Below are positions 36,427 to 45,152 of a stretch of 64,000 nucleotides of DNA, one piece after another. The stretch covers positions 1 to 64,000 of the forward strand of contig CAMFDJ010000002.1 in assembly GCA_945949085.1 (NCBI GenBank). The letters are read 5' to 3'. The DNA is from an uncultured Lachnospiraceae bacterium (GTDB taxonomy: Bacteria > Bacillota > Clostridia > Lachnospirales > Lachnospiraceae). The notes beneath the pieces are model-generated. The model did not search any database. It was not told where the DNA came from and saw nothing but the letters and a program-made list of their open reading frames with translations. Numbering within the stretch: position 1 is the stretch's first letter; each line of letters starts with the position of its first letter. The translations under genes and the position numbers were made by a program.

Positions 36427-37080
36427 ATGAAAAAACTGGTGATTTTTGATCTGGACGGCACACTTACAGATACACTTGATTCCATTGAGAAATCGGCCAA
36501 TATGACAATCGGTGCATTCGGATTTGCGCCGATTGCGCGTGATAAGTACAGATATTTCGTTGGGAACGGTGCCAAAGAGCTGATCCGGCAGTGTCTGGCA
36601 TACTACGGATGTGAAGACGGAGAATGCCTTGAAAAAGTGTATGCGCACTATCAGGAGGTTTTCGCGCAGCATTGTATGTATCATGTCATACCCTATGATG
36701 GGATAGTGCCTCTCTTGCAGGCATTGCGGGAAAAAGGGATCATGCTTGCCGTGAATTCGAACAAACCTCATCCACGAACCGTTCAGGTTGTGGAAGATAT
36801 TTTTGGCAGGGACACATTTGACTGTATCATCGGTCAAAGCGACGAGCGGGCGCGGAAGCCTGCGCCGGATGGTGTGTTTGCCATTATGGAAATGCTCTCC
36901 GTGGAGAAGGAAGATGTCATTTATATCGGGGATACCTGCACGGATATGCAGACAGGAAAAAGTGCCGGTGTCTTTACGGTTGGGGCGCTATGGGGATTTC
37001 GCGACAGACAGGAGCTGGAAGCGTATCATGCAGATGCAGTCATTGCGCATCCGATGGAGCTTTTGGACTATTTGGACTGA
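36427..37080 (+). CDS. HAD-superfamily phosphatase (phosphoglycolate phosphatase-like)
   Basis: A 217-aa HAD-IA phosphatase. Motif I is FDLDGTLTDTLDS, motif II is VNSNKP, motif III is a lysine in ARKPAPDG, and motif IV is GDTCTDMQTGKSAG. It resembles Gph/PpaX; in this position PpaX-like pyrophosphatase activity, clearing the pyrophosphate or phosphates linked to polyphosphate metabolism, is a plausible alternative. It begins directly after the ppk1 stop, so the two are coupled. Confidence 0.88.
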   Translation: MKKLVIFDLDGTLTDTLDSIEKSANMTIGAFGFAPIARDKYRYFVGNGAKELIRQCLAYYGCEDGECLEKVYAHYQEVFAQHCMYHVIPYDGIVPLLQALREKGIMLAVNSNKPHPRTVQVVEDIFGRDTFDCIIGQSDERARKPAPDGVFAIMEMLSVEKEDVIYIGDTCTDMQTGKSAGVFTVGALWGFRDRQELEAYHADAVIAHPMELLDYLD

Positions 37081-37185
37081 CAGCGACACAGTGGATAACG
37101 ATTTTTGAATCATAGACAATTGTGACGATATATCATAAGGAAAAGGAACGGGCAGGATGTCAGAAAGGCATGCCCGGTAAAGACC

Positions 37186-37983
37186 ATGATAAAATTAATT
37201 GCAACAGATGTGGATGGCACTTTGGTAAAGGAATCTTCCAGAGAGGCCCCGGATGAAATTATAGAGGCAATCAGACACCTGACAGATCAGGGGATTTATT
37301 TTGCGATTGCAAGCGGCAGGCAGTATGGAAGCATCAGAAAAATGTTTGAGCGCTCAGACCGGAATCTTTTGTTTATTGCAGAGAACGGTGCGCACATTAT
37401 CAAGGATGGGAAGACGCTTAGCTGCATAAAGATGAAACGTGAATATGTAGAAGAAATTATGACAGATCTGCGCTCCTTATATGAGAAGGACTGCCATGTT
37501 GTTGCTTCTACGGATAAAGGTTGTTTTCTGGAATCAAAGGATGAAAAGTTTATTCATCTGATCACCGAGAGCTATCGCAATGACGTACAGCTGACAGAGG
37601 ATATTCTGAAGGAGGATGTTGATTTCATTAAATTGGCAATCTATCGGAAGGACTCGATCAGACAGCTTGGGGAATCATTTCTGATTCCGAAGTGGAAGGA
37701 CAAGGTCAAGACATGTATGGCAGGAGAAGAGTGGGTGGATTTCATGGATTTTTCTGTGGATAAAGGAAATGCACTGCGAACGCTCCAGCAGGAGCTTGGC
37801 GTTTTGCCGGATGAGACCATGGCGTTTGGAGATAATGAAAATGATATTGGACTGATGAAAGCGGCCGGTTGCAGCTATGCGGTCGAAAATGCCATGGAAG
37901 TAGTCAAACAGGCGGCAACACAGGTATGTCCTGCTTACTATGAACAGGGCGTGTATCAGATTTTAAAGACATTGTACCGATAG
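37186..37983 (+). CDS. Cof-type HAD-IIB hydrolase
   Basis: A 265-aa HAD-IIB phosphatase of the Cof/YbjI type. It shows ATDVDGTLVKESS (motif I), IASGRQYGS (motif II), the C2-type cap domain in the middle, VDKGNALRTLQQELG, and FGDNENDIGLMKAAG (motif IV). Members act on sugar phosphates or cofactor phosphates such as FMN or PLP; the substrate is not predictable. It follows gph by ~100 bases in the same direction. Confidence 0.92.
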   Translation: MIKLIATDVDGTLVKESSREAPDEIIEAIRHLTDQGIYFAIASGRQYGSIRKMFERSDRNLLFIAENGAHIIKDGKTLSCIKMKREYVEEIMTDLRSLYEKDCHVVASTDKGCFLESKDEKFIHLITESYRNDVQLTEDILKEDVDFIKLAIYRKDSIRQLGESFLIPKWKDKVKTCMAGEEWVDFMDFSVDKGNALRTLQQELGVLPDETMAFGDNENDIGLMKAAGCSYAVENAMEVVKQAATQVCPAYYEQGVYQILKTLYR

Positions 37984-38025
37984 AAAGCAATTATCAACAA
38001 TTTCTAACAAAAGGAGGCGTATCGT

Positions 38026-38289
38026 ATGCAGGAATATGATGACAGAGTATTAGAGGTTTTTCTGGAAAAACAGCTTGACCTGTTTCCGGAAAAGGTGGCA
38101 GAGACAAAGGAAGAAGCACTTGATTTTCTTTGTGAGTGTATGGCCGTTGTTGTAAACGGCAAAAAAGAGGTGTGGGAATATTTTGATGAGGAAGGTATAG
38201 ATATTTCCCAGATGGAAGAGGATGAGATCCTTGAAGCCGACGAAGTATTTGATTTGGAGGATGGCAGATTCCTGATTGTGGAGTGTTAA
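38026..38289 (+). CDS. Small acidic hypothetical protein
   Basis: An 87-aa acidic protein with a strong AAAGGAGGC ribosome site before the ATG. It appears helical (EVFLEKQLDLFPEKVAETKEEALDFLCECMA), followed by an acidic strand-rich tail (EVFDLEDGRFLIVEC). I do not recognise a family. No membrane segment or metal motif is visible. It may be co-transcribed with the Cof-type HAD gene; a terminator-like structure follows. Confidence 0.7.
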   Translation: MQEYDDRVLEVFLEKQLDLFPEKVAETKEEALDFLCECMAVVVNGKKEVWEYFDEEGIDISQMEEDEILEADEVFDLEDGRFLIVEC

Positions 38290-38340
38290 GGTCAGGCTGT
38301 CAGGCAATTTGTGAAAAATTAAGAACAACTTAAGAAAAAA

Positions 38341-38393
38341 CACTACGTAGTGTGCCGGAAACCCTTTGACGAGTCAAGATATTGTGGTATACT
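38341..38393 (+). promoter_or_regulatory. Promoter of the FN3 protein with upstream palindrome
   Basis: TTGACG (38366-38371), a 16-nt spacer and TATACT (38388-38393) form the promoter. A perfect 12-bp palindrome, CACTACGTAGTG (38341-38352), lies just upstream, at a place suited to an activator or upstream operator. Confidence 0.6.
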
Positions 38394-38431
38394 TATCACA
38401 TATGGCAGTCAGAAGGATTCCGGCTCTTTTT
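38354..38431 (+). terminator. Terminator-like repeat enclosing a promoter
   Basis: GCCGGAAACC (38354-38363) and GGATTCCGGC (38415-38424) pair with one mismatch, and TCTTTTTG follows. The 51-nt loop holds the promoter of the next gene (TTGACG 38366-38371, TATACT 38388-38393). It could end upstream transcripts while leaving the promoter free. The long loop lowers certainty. Confidence 0.4.
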
Positions 38432-38506
38432 GCATCGGGATGGAAAATAGCGCGGTTGAGGAGTGGGGAGTCAGGTGAGTCTGGCTGGTCGTGAAAGGAG
38501 AATACT

Positions 38507-40432
38507 ATGAAAAAACGTTTATTATGTTCTCTGCTTGTATGTACAATGGTATTTTCGCAGGCAGTGACTGCCGGTGCGACAACTGTTTCGGATAATACGG
38601 TAGAGAGCAGTGCGGAAGAAGCGGCTGAGCCTGCAGGGACTGAGTCATCAGAGATTGAAGCGCAGCAGGCAGTAGAGACGGATGCACCATTGGATGCAGA
38701 GACAATCGGACAGATGGTCGTTTTGGATGTACCCACGCGAATCGAGAGTGGGGTTAGTTGTGTGATGGAGATGACAATCACGCCAAATACAGAGTATACT
38801 GTTCAGATTGTAGATAAAAAGACGGGCAGAGTAAGTAAGTCCAATAATAATATTTCCAAGGATTCCAAGGAAAGCATTCTGAAAATCAATATTGACATCG
38901 GTAAGGAAGAACTTGCCATCGGAGATTATGAAGTACGGTACTGGGCAGGTAGCTATGCAAAGTATGAAGAGGCTGTAGCGGCAAATGTAGCTGCGTCGGC
39001 AGATCTGGCAGTCCGTAATTCCATCCGCAAGGCAGTCAACAGCAATATGTCGGATATCAAAGTGGTGAATGCTGTTTATACAGGCAAGTCGGTAGTGCCG
39101 CAGATCATCCTGAAGGATACCACAAATGATGCGGATTATCAGCTCGTTAATGGTAAGGATTTTGAGATCACCGTCATTTCGGACAATAAGAAAGAACTCG
39201 GCAAGGCAAAGGCAGAGATCAAAGGAATCGGCAATTATGCCGGTACGATAGAAGTTGATTTTGATATTGTACCGCAGGCTCCCGCAATCACAGGTGTGAC
39301 ATGCGTAAGTACAAGCAGTGTCAAGATTACATGGAATCAGTCAGCAAATGCGCAGGGATATGCCATTGACCGCAAAGCGGCAGACGGTTCTTTTGTAAAT
39401 GTCGGTCAGACAGATGGTAAGACAACGTCCTTTACCGATACGACACCGGGACTTCTGGTGGGACAAACATATTATTACAGAGTACAGGCACGTGCTGCTT
39501 CCACAACGGACAAGGATAAGGAAGTCACAAGTGTTCCCAATGAAATTGGTGTGGCAGTTAAAATCCAACCTGCAGCACCGGAGATCGTTTCTTTGGACAA
39601 TGTATCTACTACAAGATTAAAGCTCAGTTGGAAGAAATCAGAGGAAGCAGACGGATACAGAATATATAAGATTGCAGATGGAAAGAAGACAAGGGTAAGA
39701 GATATCAATAACGCTGATACAACAAGTTATACAATCAAAAAACTTTCCTGCGGATATACGTATCAGTACTGTGTGGAAACCTATAAGAAGGATGCAGCCG
39801 GCAACCGGGTTTACAGCAATGAATCCAAGAGAGTGAAGGCTAAGGTTGCTCCGGCAATGCCACAGCTTGTTTCGGTCACTTCTGTCAAGGCAACTGTAAA
39901 TGAACTCAAATGGAAAAAAGTTTCCGGTGCGACAGGATATTGCATCTATCGCAAGGAATCCGGTTCTTCAAAATGGAAACGGGTCGGAACGATCAGGAAG
40001 GGCACTACAGTCACATTCCAGGATACAAAGGCCAAGACCGGTAAAAAATACGCATATACCGTTAAAGCATATACAAAGACAAAGGTTAACGGAAAGACAA
40101 AGACGATTTACAGCAAATATGATACCAAAGGAATTACAGGGAAAGCAGTACCGGCAAAGACGGTCTTTGCAATGCAACAGAATGCAAAGGGAGTATTGAT
40201 TACCATTGCCAATTCCGAGGGCGCAAGTGGTTACTACTTATATCGCAAGAAAGGCGATGAAAAGTGGATGAGGAGAGATGTTCCTGCCCAGAACGGTGAT
40301 TTCACGATTTACTTAGATAGAGACATAACTGCTGCGTCAAGCTATCAGTATTATATTGTTCCTTATACACAGACAGAAACTTCCAAGATCAGGGGAGCCA
40401 AATCAGAGACACAGAAGCTCACAACGAAATAA
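38507..40432 (+). CDS. Secreted fibronectin type III repeat protein
   Basis: A 641-aa exported protein. The N-terminus (MKKRLLCSLLVCTMVFSQA) is a signal peptide with a probable cut near residue 25-27. An acidic Ser/Glu-rich linker follows, then a region of unknown fold (residues ~70-260), then about four fibronectin III-like repeats to the end (starting near 262, 357, 453 and 552). Each has a 'LxWKxxxxAxGYxIYRK' pattern. No sortase motif or transmembrane tail is visible, so it is released or held by other means. It may bind glycans or the cell surface. Confidence 0.85.
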   Translation: MKKRLLCSLLVCTMVFSQAVTAGATTVSDNTVESSAEEAAEPAGTESSEIEAQQAVETDAPLDAETIGQMVVLDVPTRIESGVSCVMEMTITPNTEYTVQIVDKKTGRVSKSNNNISKDSKESILKINIDIGKEELAIGDYEVRYWAGSYAKYEEAVAANVAASADLAVRNSIRKAVNSNMSDIKVVNAVYTGKSVVPQIILKDTTNDADYQLVNGKDFEITVISDNKKELGKAKAEIKGIGNYAGTIEVDFDIVPQAPAITGVTCVSTSSVKITWNQSANAQGYAIDRKAADGSFVNVGQTDGKTTSFTDTTPGLLVGQTYYYRVQARAASTTDKDKEVTSVPNEIGVAVKIQPAAPEIVSLDNVSTTRLKLSWKKSEEADGYRIYKIADGKKTRVRDINNADTTSYTIKKLSCGYTYQYCVETYKKDAAGNRVYSNESKRVKAKVAPAMPQLVSVTSVKATVNELKWKKVSGATGYCIYRKESGSSKWKRVGTIRKGTTVTFQDTKAKTGKKYAYTVKAYTKTKVNGKTKTIYSKYDTKGITGKAVPAKTVFAMQQNAKGVLITIANSEGASGYYLYRKKGDEKWMRRDVPAQNGDFTIYLDRDITAASSYQYYIVPYTQTETSKIRGAKSETQKLTTK

Positions 40433-40454
40433 TCAGTCAGACAATCAGACAGAG

Positions 40455-40488
40455 AAAAAAGCCGGACGGGAAAACCATCCGGCTTTTT
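40455..40488. terminator. Bidirectional terminator between FN3 and PHP genes
   Basis: AAAAAAGCCGGACGG pairs with CCATCCGGCTTTTTT around a short loop (one bulge). T-rich on both strands, it can end the + strand FN3 transcript and the - strand PHP transcript. Confidence 0.85.
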
Positions 40489-40511
40489 GAGCATGCAGAT
40501 ATGACATGTCA

Positions 40512-41399
40512 CTATTTTTCGCAACGGGCCTGCTTGATCTCTTCTAAAAATGTATAGGGGACAAATAATTTGCCATAGCCACTGCCAAGCTCTAAGCCGG
40601 GCTTTGCTTTGCCATGGAAATCAGAACCGCCGGAAAGAAGCAAATCATATTTTTTTGCCAGATTACGGATCTGACGTTCTTCTCCGGTGTTGTAGGTGCT
40701 GTAGACCGCTTCGATCGCCATGAGACCTTCTTCCTTAAGCAGCCCAACCAGATCATCAAGTTTTGCATCGGACATATGATAGAGAATGGGGTGTGCCAGA
40801 ACGGATACCCCTCCGTTTTCCTGAATCAGGCGCACTGCCTGGGAAGGCGTTACCTTTTCTCTGGGGATAAAGCAGGGGGCATGGTCACCCACGTAACGTT
40901 CAAATGCCTCCGGCATACTCTTTACATACCCCTTTTGGAACAGATATCTTGCATAATGTGCCCTTGTCATGACAGAACCTGCGAATTCTTTTTGCATATC
41001 TTCATATTGCACATCTAATCCATATTCCTGGAGCTTTAAACACATTTTCCGGTTGCGCAGATCCCTGGAATCTCTGAAGTCCTGTAAGTAGCGAAGAAAT
41101 GCGGGTTTTCTGTGATCAATATACAGACCGACGATATGAATGTCACGGCCTTCGTATTCTGTTGAAAATTCAATGCCGGGAATTGCCTCAATGGATGTCC
41201 CGGAAGCTGCATGCAGGAATTCATCAATGCCATCTATCGTGTCATGGTCGGTCAGTGCGATTGCTGCCAGATTTTTTTCTGCGGCAAGTGCGACAAGTTC
41301 TGTGGGAGTTAAATTCCCGTCAGATTTACAGGAATGCGTATGCAGATCAATGCCGCGGGTTTCAAGAGAGGGGGTCTGATTATTCATAGTTTTCTCCAA
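40512..41399 (-). CDS. PHP-domain phosphoesterase (RNase AM / YciV-like)
   Basis: A 295-aa polymerase-and-histidinol-phosphatase (PHP) domain protein. The metal-binding motifs are DLHTHSCKSDG near residue 19, ALTDHDT near residue 50, and later HARDH-type and GSDFHG elements (SGGSDFHGKAKPG). The closest type is the YciV/TrpH group that hydrolyses 3',5'-nucleoside bisphosphates or trims RNA 5' ends. It is on the - strand after the ABC-F gene, separated by a strong hairpin. Confidence 0.88.
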   Translation of the reverse strand: MEKTMNNQTPSLETRGIDLHTHSCKSDGNLTPTELVALAAEKNLAAIALTDHDTIDGIDEFLHAASGTSIEAIPGIEFSTEYEGRDIHIVGLYIDHRKPAFLRYLQDFRDSRDLRNRKMCLKLQEYGLDVQYEDMQKEFAGSVMTRAHYARYLFQKGYVKSMPEAFERYVGDHAPCFIPREKVTPSQAVRLIQENGGVSVLAHPILYHMSDAKLDDLVGLLKEEGLMAIEAVYSTYNTGEERQIRNLAKKYDLLLSGGSDFHGKAKPGLELGSGYGKLFVPYTFLEEIKQARCEK

Positions 41400-41445
41400 T
41401 CATCAGGTAGATATTTTAGATTATATTATTGTCAGACAGCATACG

Positions 41446-41475
41446 GAATCCTCTCAGAAAAATCTGAGAGGATTC
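41446..41475 (-). other. Perfect 13-bp hairpin without T-run
   Basis: GAATCCTCTCAGA (41446-41458) and TCTGAGAGGATTC (41463-41475) pair exactly around a 4-nt loop, between the ABC-F and PHP genes. Neither strand has a T-run after it, so it is not a standard intrinsic terminator. It may instead stabilise the mRNA or serve as a processing site. Confidence 0.6.
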
Positions 41476-41488
41476 GAATGATCCGGGA

Positions 41489-43126
41489 TTAATTTTCATC
41501 ATCTTCTTTATTTGCATTATAAACAGTACGCTTGCGCGCCATCTCATCGCTTGCCAGATACTCGTCGTAGGTCGTAATCTTATCGATCAGAGTACCGTCC
41601 GGCAGGATCTCCATGATACGGTTGGCAGTAGTCTGGACAAACTGATGATCGTGGCAGGAGAAGATTTCCACACCACCGAATTTGATCAGTCCGTTGTTCA
41701 GTGCGGTAATACTTTCCATGTCCAGATGGTTGGTAGGCTCGTCGAGGATCAGGCAGTTTGCGCCGGAAATCATCATCTTGGATAACAGACATCTCACTTT
41801 CTCGCCACCGGATAACACCTTGACCTTTTTGACTCCATCTTCGCCGGCAAACAGCATACGACCGAGGAAACCGCGTACATAGGTGACATCCTTGACGGGA
41901 GAGTATCCCATCAGCCAGTCAACAATCGTCAGATCATTGTCAAATTCAGCGGTGTTATCCTTGGGAAAATATGCCTGTGAGGTTGTCACACCCCATTTGA
42001 AAGTACCCTCATCCGGCTCGAGCTCTCCGACCAGAATCTTGAACAGTGTTGTCTTTGCAAGCTCGTTACTGCCGACAAAAGCAATCTTGTCGCCATGGCC
42101 GACGATAAAGGAAATGTTGTTTAAGACCTTTTCTCCGTTTATTGTTTTGGAAAGATTTTCTACATATAAGACTTCATTTCCGATTTCTCTGTCCGGTCTG
42201 AAATCAATATAAGGGTATTTCCTGCTGGAAGGCTTGATGTCGTCCAGTTCGATTTTTTCCAAAGCCCTTTTTCTGGATGTTGCCTGTTTGGATTTGGAAG
42301 CATTTGCGGAGAAGCGGGAGATAAACTCCTGCAATTCCTTGATCTTTTCTTCCTTCTTCTTGTTGGCTTCCTTCATCTGTTTGATCAGAAGCTGGCTGGA
42401 TTCATACCAGAAATCATAGTTTCCTGCATAGAGCTGAATCTTACCATAGTCGATATCTGCTGTGTGGGTACAAACCTTATTTAAGAAATAACGGTCATGG
42501 GATACCACGATGACGGTATTCTCAAAATTGATTAAAAATTCCTCCAGCCATGCAATGGCATCCAGATCCAAATGGTTGGTAGGCTCGTCGAGCAGCAGGA
42601 TGTCCGGGTTGCCGAACAGGGCTTTTGCCAGTAAGACCTTGACTTTCTGGCTACCGTCGAGATCGGACATCAGACTGTAATGAAAATCCGGACCGATGCC
42701 AAGACCGTTGAGCAGCATAGCGGCATTGGTGTCAGCATCCCAGCCATCCATCTCGGCGAATTCCGCTTCCAACTCACTGGCACGAATACCGTCTTCGTCT
42801 GTAAAGTCTTCTTTTGCATAGATGGCATCCTTTTCCTTCATGATCTCATAGAGTCGTTCGTTTCCCATGATCACGACATCCATGACCGGGTAGGCATCAT
42901 ATTTGAAGTGATCCTGTTCAAGTACCGACAAACGCTGACCGGGTGTCATGATGATCTCACCGTTGGTCGTCTCAAGCTGTCCGGACAGAATCTTTAAAAA
43001 GGTAGATTTACCGGCGCCGTTTGCACCGATCAATCCATAGCAGTTTCCTTCTGTGAATTTGATGTTGACGTCCTCGAAAAGGGCTTTTTTCCCAATCCGA
43101 AGCGTGACATTACTTGCCTGTATCAT
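41489..43126 (-). CDS. ABC-F ATPase (YkpA/YbiT-like)
   Basis: A soluble ABC-F protein of 545 aa with two ATPase domains and no membrane part; family members act on the ribosome. Domain 1 has GANGAGKSTFLKIL and two further motifs around the inter-domain linker (KKEEKIKELQEFISRFSANA). Domain 2 has a non-standard Walker A, GSNELAKTTL, with Ala where Gly is usual, and LSGGEKVRCLLSKMM and LDEPTNHLDMES later. Similar substitutions are recalled in YkpA relatives. The start at 43126 follows an AGGAGG site. Confidence 0.92.
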   Translation of the reverse strand: MIQASNVTLRIGKKALFEDVNIKFTEGNCYGLIGANGAGKSTFLKILSGQLETTNGEIIMTPGQRLSVLEQDHFKYDAYPVMDVVIMGNERLYEIMKEKDAIYAKEDFTDEDGIRASELEAEFAEMDGWDADTNAAMLLNGLGIGPDFHYSLMSDLDGSQKVKVLLAKALFGNPDILLLDEPTNHLDLDAIAWLEEFLINFENTVIVVSHDRYFLNKVCTHTADIDYGKIQLYAGNYDFWYESSQLLIKQMKEANKKKEEKIKELQEFISRFSANASKSKQATSRKRALEKIELDDIKPSSRKYPYIDFRPDREIGNEVLYVENLSKTINGEKVLNNISFIVGHGDKIAFVGSNELAKTTLFKILVGELEPDEGTFKWGVTTSQAYFPKDNTAEFDNDLTIVDWLMGYSPVKDVTYVRGFLGRMLFAGEDGVKKVKVLSGGEKVRCLLSKMMISGANCLILDEPTNHLDMESITALNNGLIKFGGVEIFSCHDHQFVQTTANRIMEILPDGTLIDKITTYDEYLASDEMARKRTVYNANKEDDEN

Positions 43127-43253
43127 AATGAAAACCTCCTGTTTTCCTATATTTTTTAAAGTCAGACATACAATCCTTATTATACATAAAACCGATGGTT
43201 TTTCAAGAAGAATAAGCTTCGCCAAAAATATATTTTTATCAAATATAATACCG

Positions 43254-43312
43254 TTGCGAAATAATACACCGGATGCTATAATAAATTTTAACGATAAAAA
43301 GCGTTAAAGTGT
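43254..43312 (+). promoter_or_regulatory. Promoter with shared 13-nt motif (acyl-CoA ligase gene)
   Basis: TTGCGA (43254-43259), 17 nt and TATAAT (43277-43282) form a strong promoter. Immediately after, TTTTAACG (43286-43293) and CGTTAAAG (43302-43309) form an inverted repeat, and AAAGCGTTAAAGT lies at 43298-43310. The site spans the expected transcript start, as for repression. Confidence 0.65.
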
Positions 43313-43355
43313 AAAAGAACGACAGGAAAAATGAAGAAATGAGAGGAAACTGAAA

Positions 43356-44990
43356 ATGCCGATTACAGAGTATTTGGAACGCAATGCCAGAGAATATGGC
43401 GATGAAATCTGTCTGGTGGAGATCAACCCGGAGATCAAAGAGGACAGAAGGGTAACATGGAAGGAATATGAACTCATTGAGCCGAATCCAAAGGTACATT
43501 ATCGCAGAGAGATCACATGGCATGTATTTAATGAAAAAGCAAATCGATTTGCGAATCTTCTGACGCAGAGAGGAATTAAAAAGGGCGATAAGGTTGCCAT
43601 TCTGATGATGAATGGGCTGGAATGGCTTCCGATATACTTTGGTATCTTAAAAACAGGTGCGCTTGCAGTACCGCTCAATTTCCGTTATTCCTCTGATGAG
43701 ATTTTGTATTGTATGAAACTCGCAGAGGCGGATGTGCTGGTATTCGGACCATCCTTCATCGGACGTGTGGAGGAAATTGCAGACGAGATCAGTAAGGGAA
43801 GACTTCTGATTTATGTGGGGGAAAACTGCCCGACCTTTGCAGATGATTACAATTCCATGACGGCAAACTGTGCAAGTCAGTTTGAAGGACCGGTGCTTTC
43901 CGATGATGATGATGCGGCGATCTATTTTTCATCCGGTACAACGGGATTTCCCAAGGCTATTTTACATAAGCACCGATCCCTGGTGCATGCGGCAAAGGTG
44001 GAGCAGAATCACCATGGTCAGACACATGAGGATGTATTTTTGTGTATTCCGCCGCTCTATCATACGGGAGCCAAAATGCACTGGTTCGGTTCTTTGATTT
44101 CCGGCAGCAAGGCTGTTTTGTTGGTAGGAACCAAGCCGGAATTCATTCTGGACGCGGTGTCAAAGGAAAAATGTACAATCGTATGGCTGCTTGTGCCGTG
44201 GGCACAGGATATTCTCGAGGCAATCGAGTCCGGTAAGGTAAAGCTGGAGGACTACGAACTTTCCCAGTGGCGACTGATGCACATCGGAGCCCAGCCTGTG
44301 CCGCAGAGTCTGATCAAGCGCTGGAAGGAAATTTTCCCGAACCATCAATACGATACCAACTACGGATTGTCCGAATCCATCGGACCCGGCTGTGTGCATC
44401 TGGGTGTGGAGAATATCCACAAGGTCGGTTGTATCGGTATTCCCGGATACGGCTGGCAGGTCAAGATTGTAGATGAAAATAGAAATGAAGTAAAGCAGGG
44501 AGAAGTCGGAGAGCTTGCTGTAAAGGGTGACGGCGTCATGACCTGCTATTACCACGATGAGAAGGCAACAAATGAGGTATTACAGGATGGCTGGCTCTTT
44601 ACCGGTGATATGGCACAGCAGGATGAGGATGGATTTATTCTGCTTGTGGACCGCAAAAAGGATGTCATCATCAGCGGTGGAGAAAACCTGTATCCGGTAC
44701 AGATTGAGGATTTCATCAGAACGAATGATAAGATCCATGATGTGGCAGTGATCGGTCTGCCGGATAAGAGACTGGGTGAAGTGGCAGCGGCAATCGTGGA
44801 ACTGAAGGAAGATGTGCAGATGACAGAGGAGGAGTTGAATGAATATTGTCTGAAGCTTCCGCGCTATAAGAGACCGCACAAGATCATCTTTGCCAAAATA
44901 CCGCGTAATCCAACCGGCAAGATTGAAAAGCCGAAGCTGAGAGAAATGTATGGTGCAAATAAACTGATCGCAGATCAGAATCTGGGATAG
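43356..44990 (+). CDS. AMP-forming acyl-CoA synthetase (ligase)
   Basis: A 544-aa class I adenylate-forming enzyme that links a carboxylate to CoA via an acyl-AMP. The motifs are YFSSGTTGFPKAILHKH (P-loop-like), YGLSESIGPG, DGWLFTGDMAQQDEDGFILLVDRKKDVIISGGENL and the C-terminal lysine of PRNPTGKIEKPKL. Its substrate is not clear from sequence; being next to iorAB, aryl-acetates (phenylacetate, indoleacetate) or branched acids are plausible. It is not a PaaK-type ligase. Promoter and motif as listed separately. Confidence 0.9.
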   Translation: MPITEYLERNAREYGDEICLVEINPEIKEDRRVTWKEYELIEPNPKVHYRREITWHVFNEKANRFANLLTQRGIKKGDKVAILMMNGLEWLPIYFGILKTGALAVPLNFRYSSDEILYCMKLAEADVLVFGPSFIGRVEEIADEISKGRLLIYVGENCPTFADDYNSMTANCASQFEGPVLSDDDDAAIYFSSGTTGFPKAILHKHRSLVHAAKVEQNHHGQTHEDVFLCIPPLYHTGAKMHWFGSLISGSKAVLLVGTKPEFILDAVSKEKCTIVWLLVPWAQDILEAIESGKVKLEDYELSQWRLMHIGAQPVPQSLIKRWKEIFPNHQYDTNYGLSESIGPGCVHLGVENIHKVGCIGIPGYGWQVKIVDENRNEVKQGEVGELAVKGDGVMTCYYHDEKATNEVLQDGWLFTGDMAQQDEDGFILLVDRKKDVIISGGENLYPVQIEDFIRTNDKIHDVAVIGLPDKRLGEVAAAIVELKEDVQMTEEELNEYCLKLPRYKRPHKIIFAKIPRNPTGKIEKPKLREMYGANKLIADQNLG

Positions 44991-45010
44991 AATTTTTCAA
45001 TTGTTTCAAA

Positions 45011-45049
45011 TTGCCTCAAAATGATAGATTTTTCTGTCGTTTTGGGGCA
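45011..45049 (+). other. Long GU-containing hairpin between ligase and iorA
   Basis: TGCCTCAAAATGA pairs with TCGTTTTGGGGCA across 13 positions with two G-U pairs, about 20 bases after the ligase stop. It is followed by TTGTG and not a T-run, so it is a weak terminator or processing site. A TATACT at 45058-45063 just downstream may serve as a -10 for iorA, with no clear -35. Confidence 0.45.
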
Positions 45050-45152
45050 TTGTGTGTTATACTGATAAAAGTATGTTTAGAGGAATGGATAAAAATGGCA
45101 TATCCCGTGAGGGAATGCCCCATTTCTGTTAAAGAAAGGCAGGAAACTAAAG

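Noticed and set aside
45058..45063. TATACT as a promoter of iorA
   Set aside because: No acceptable -35 lies 16-18 nt upstream; kept only as a comment.
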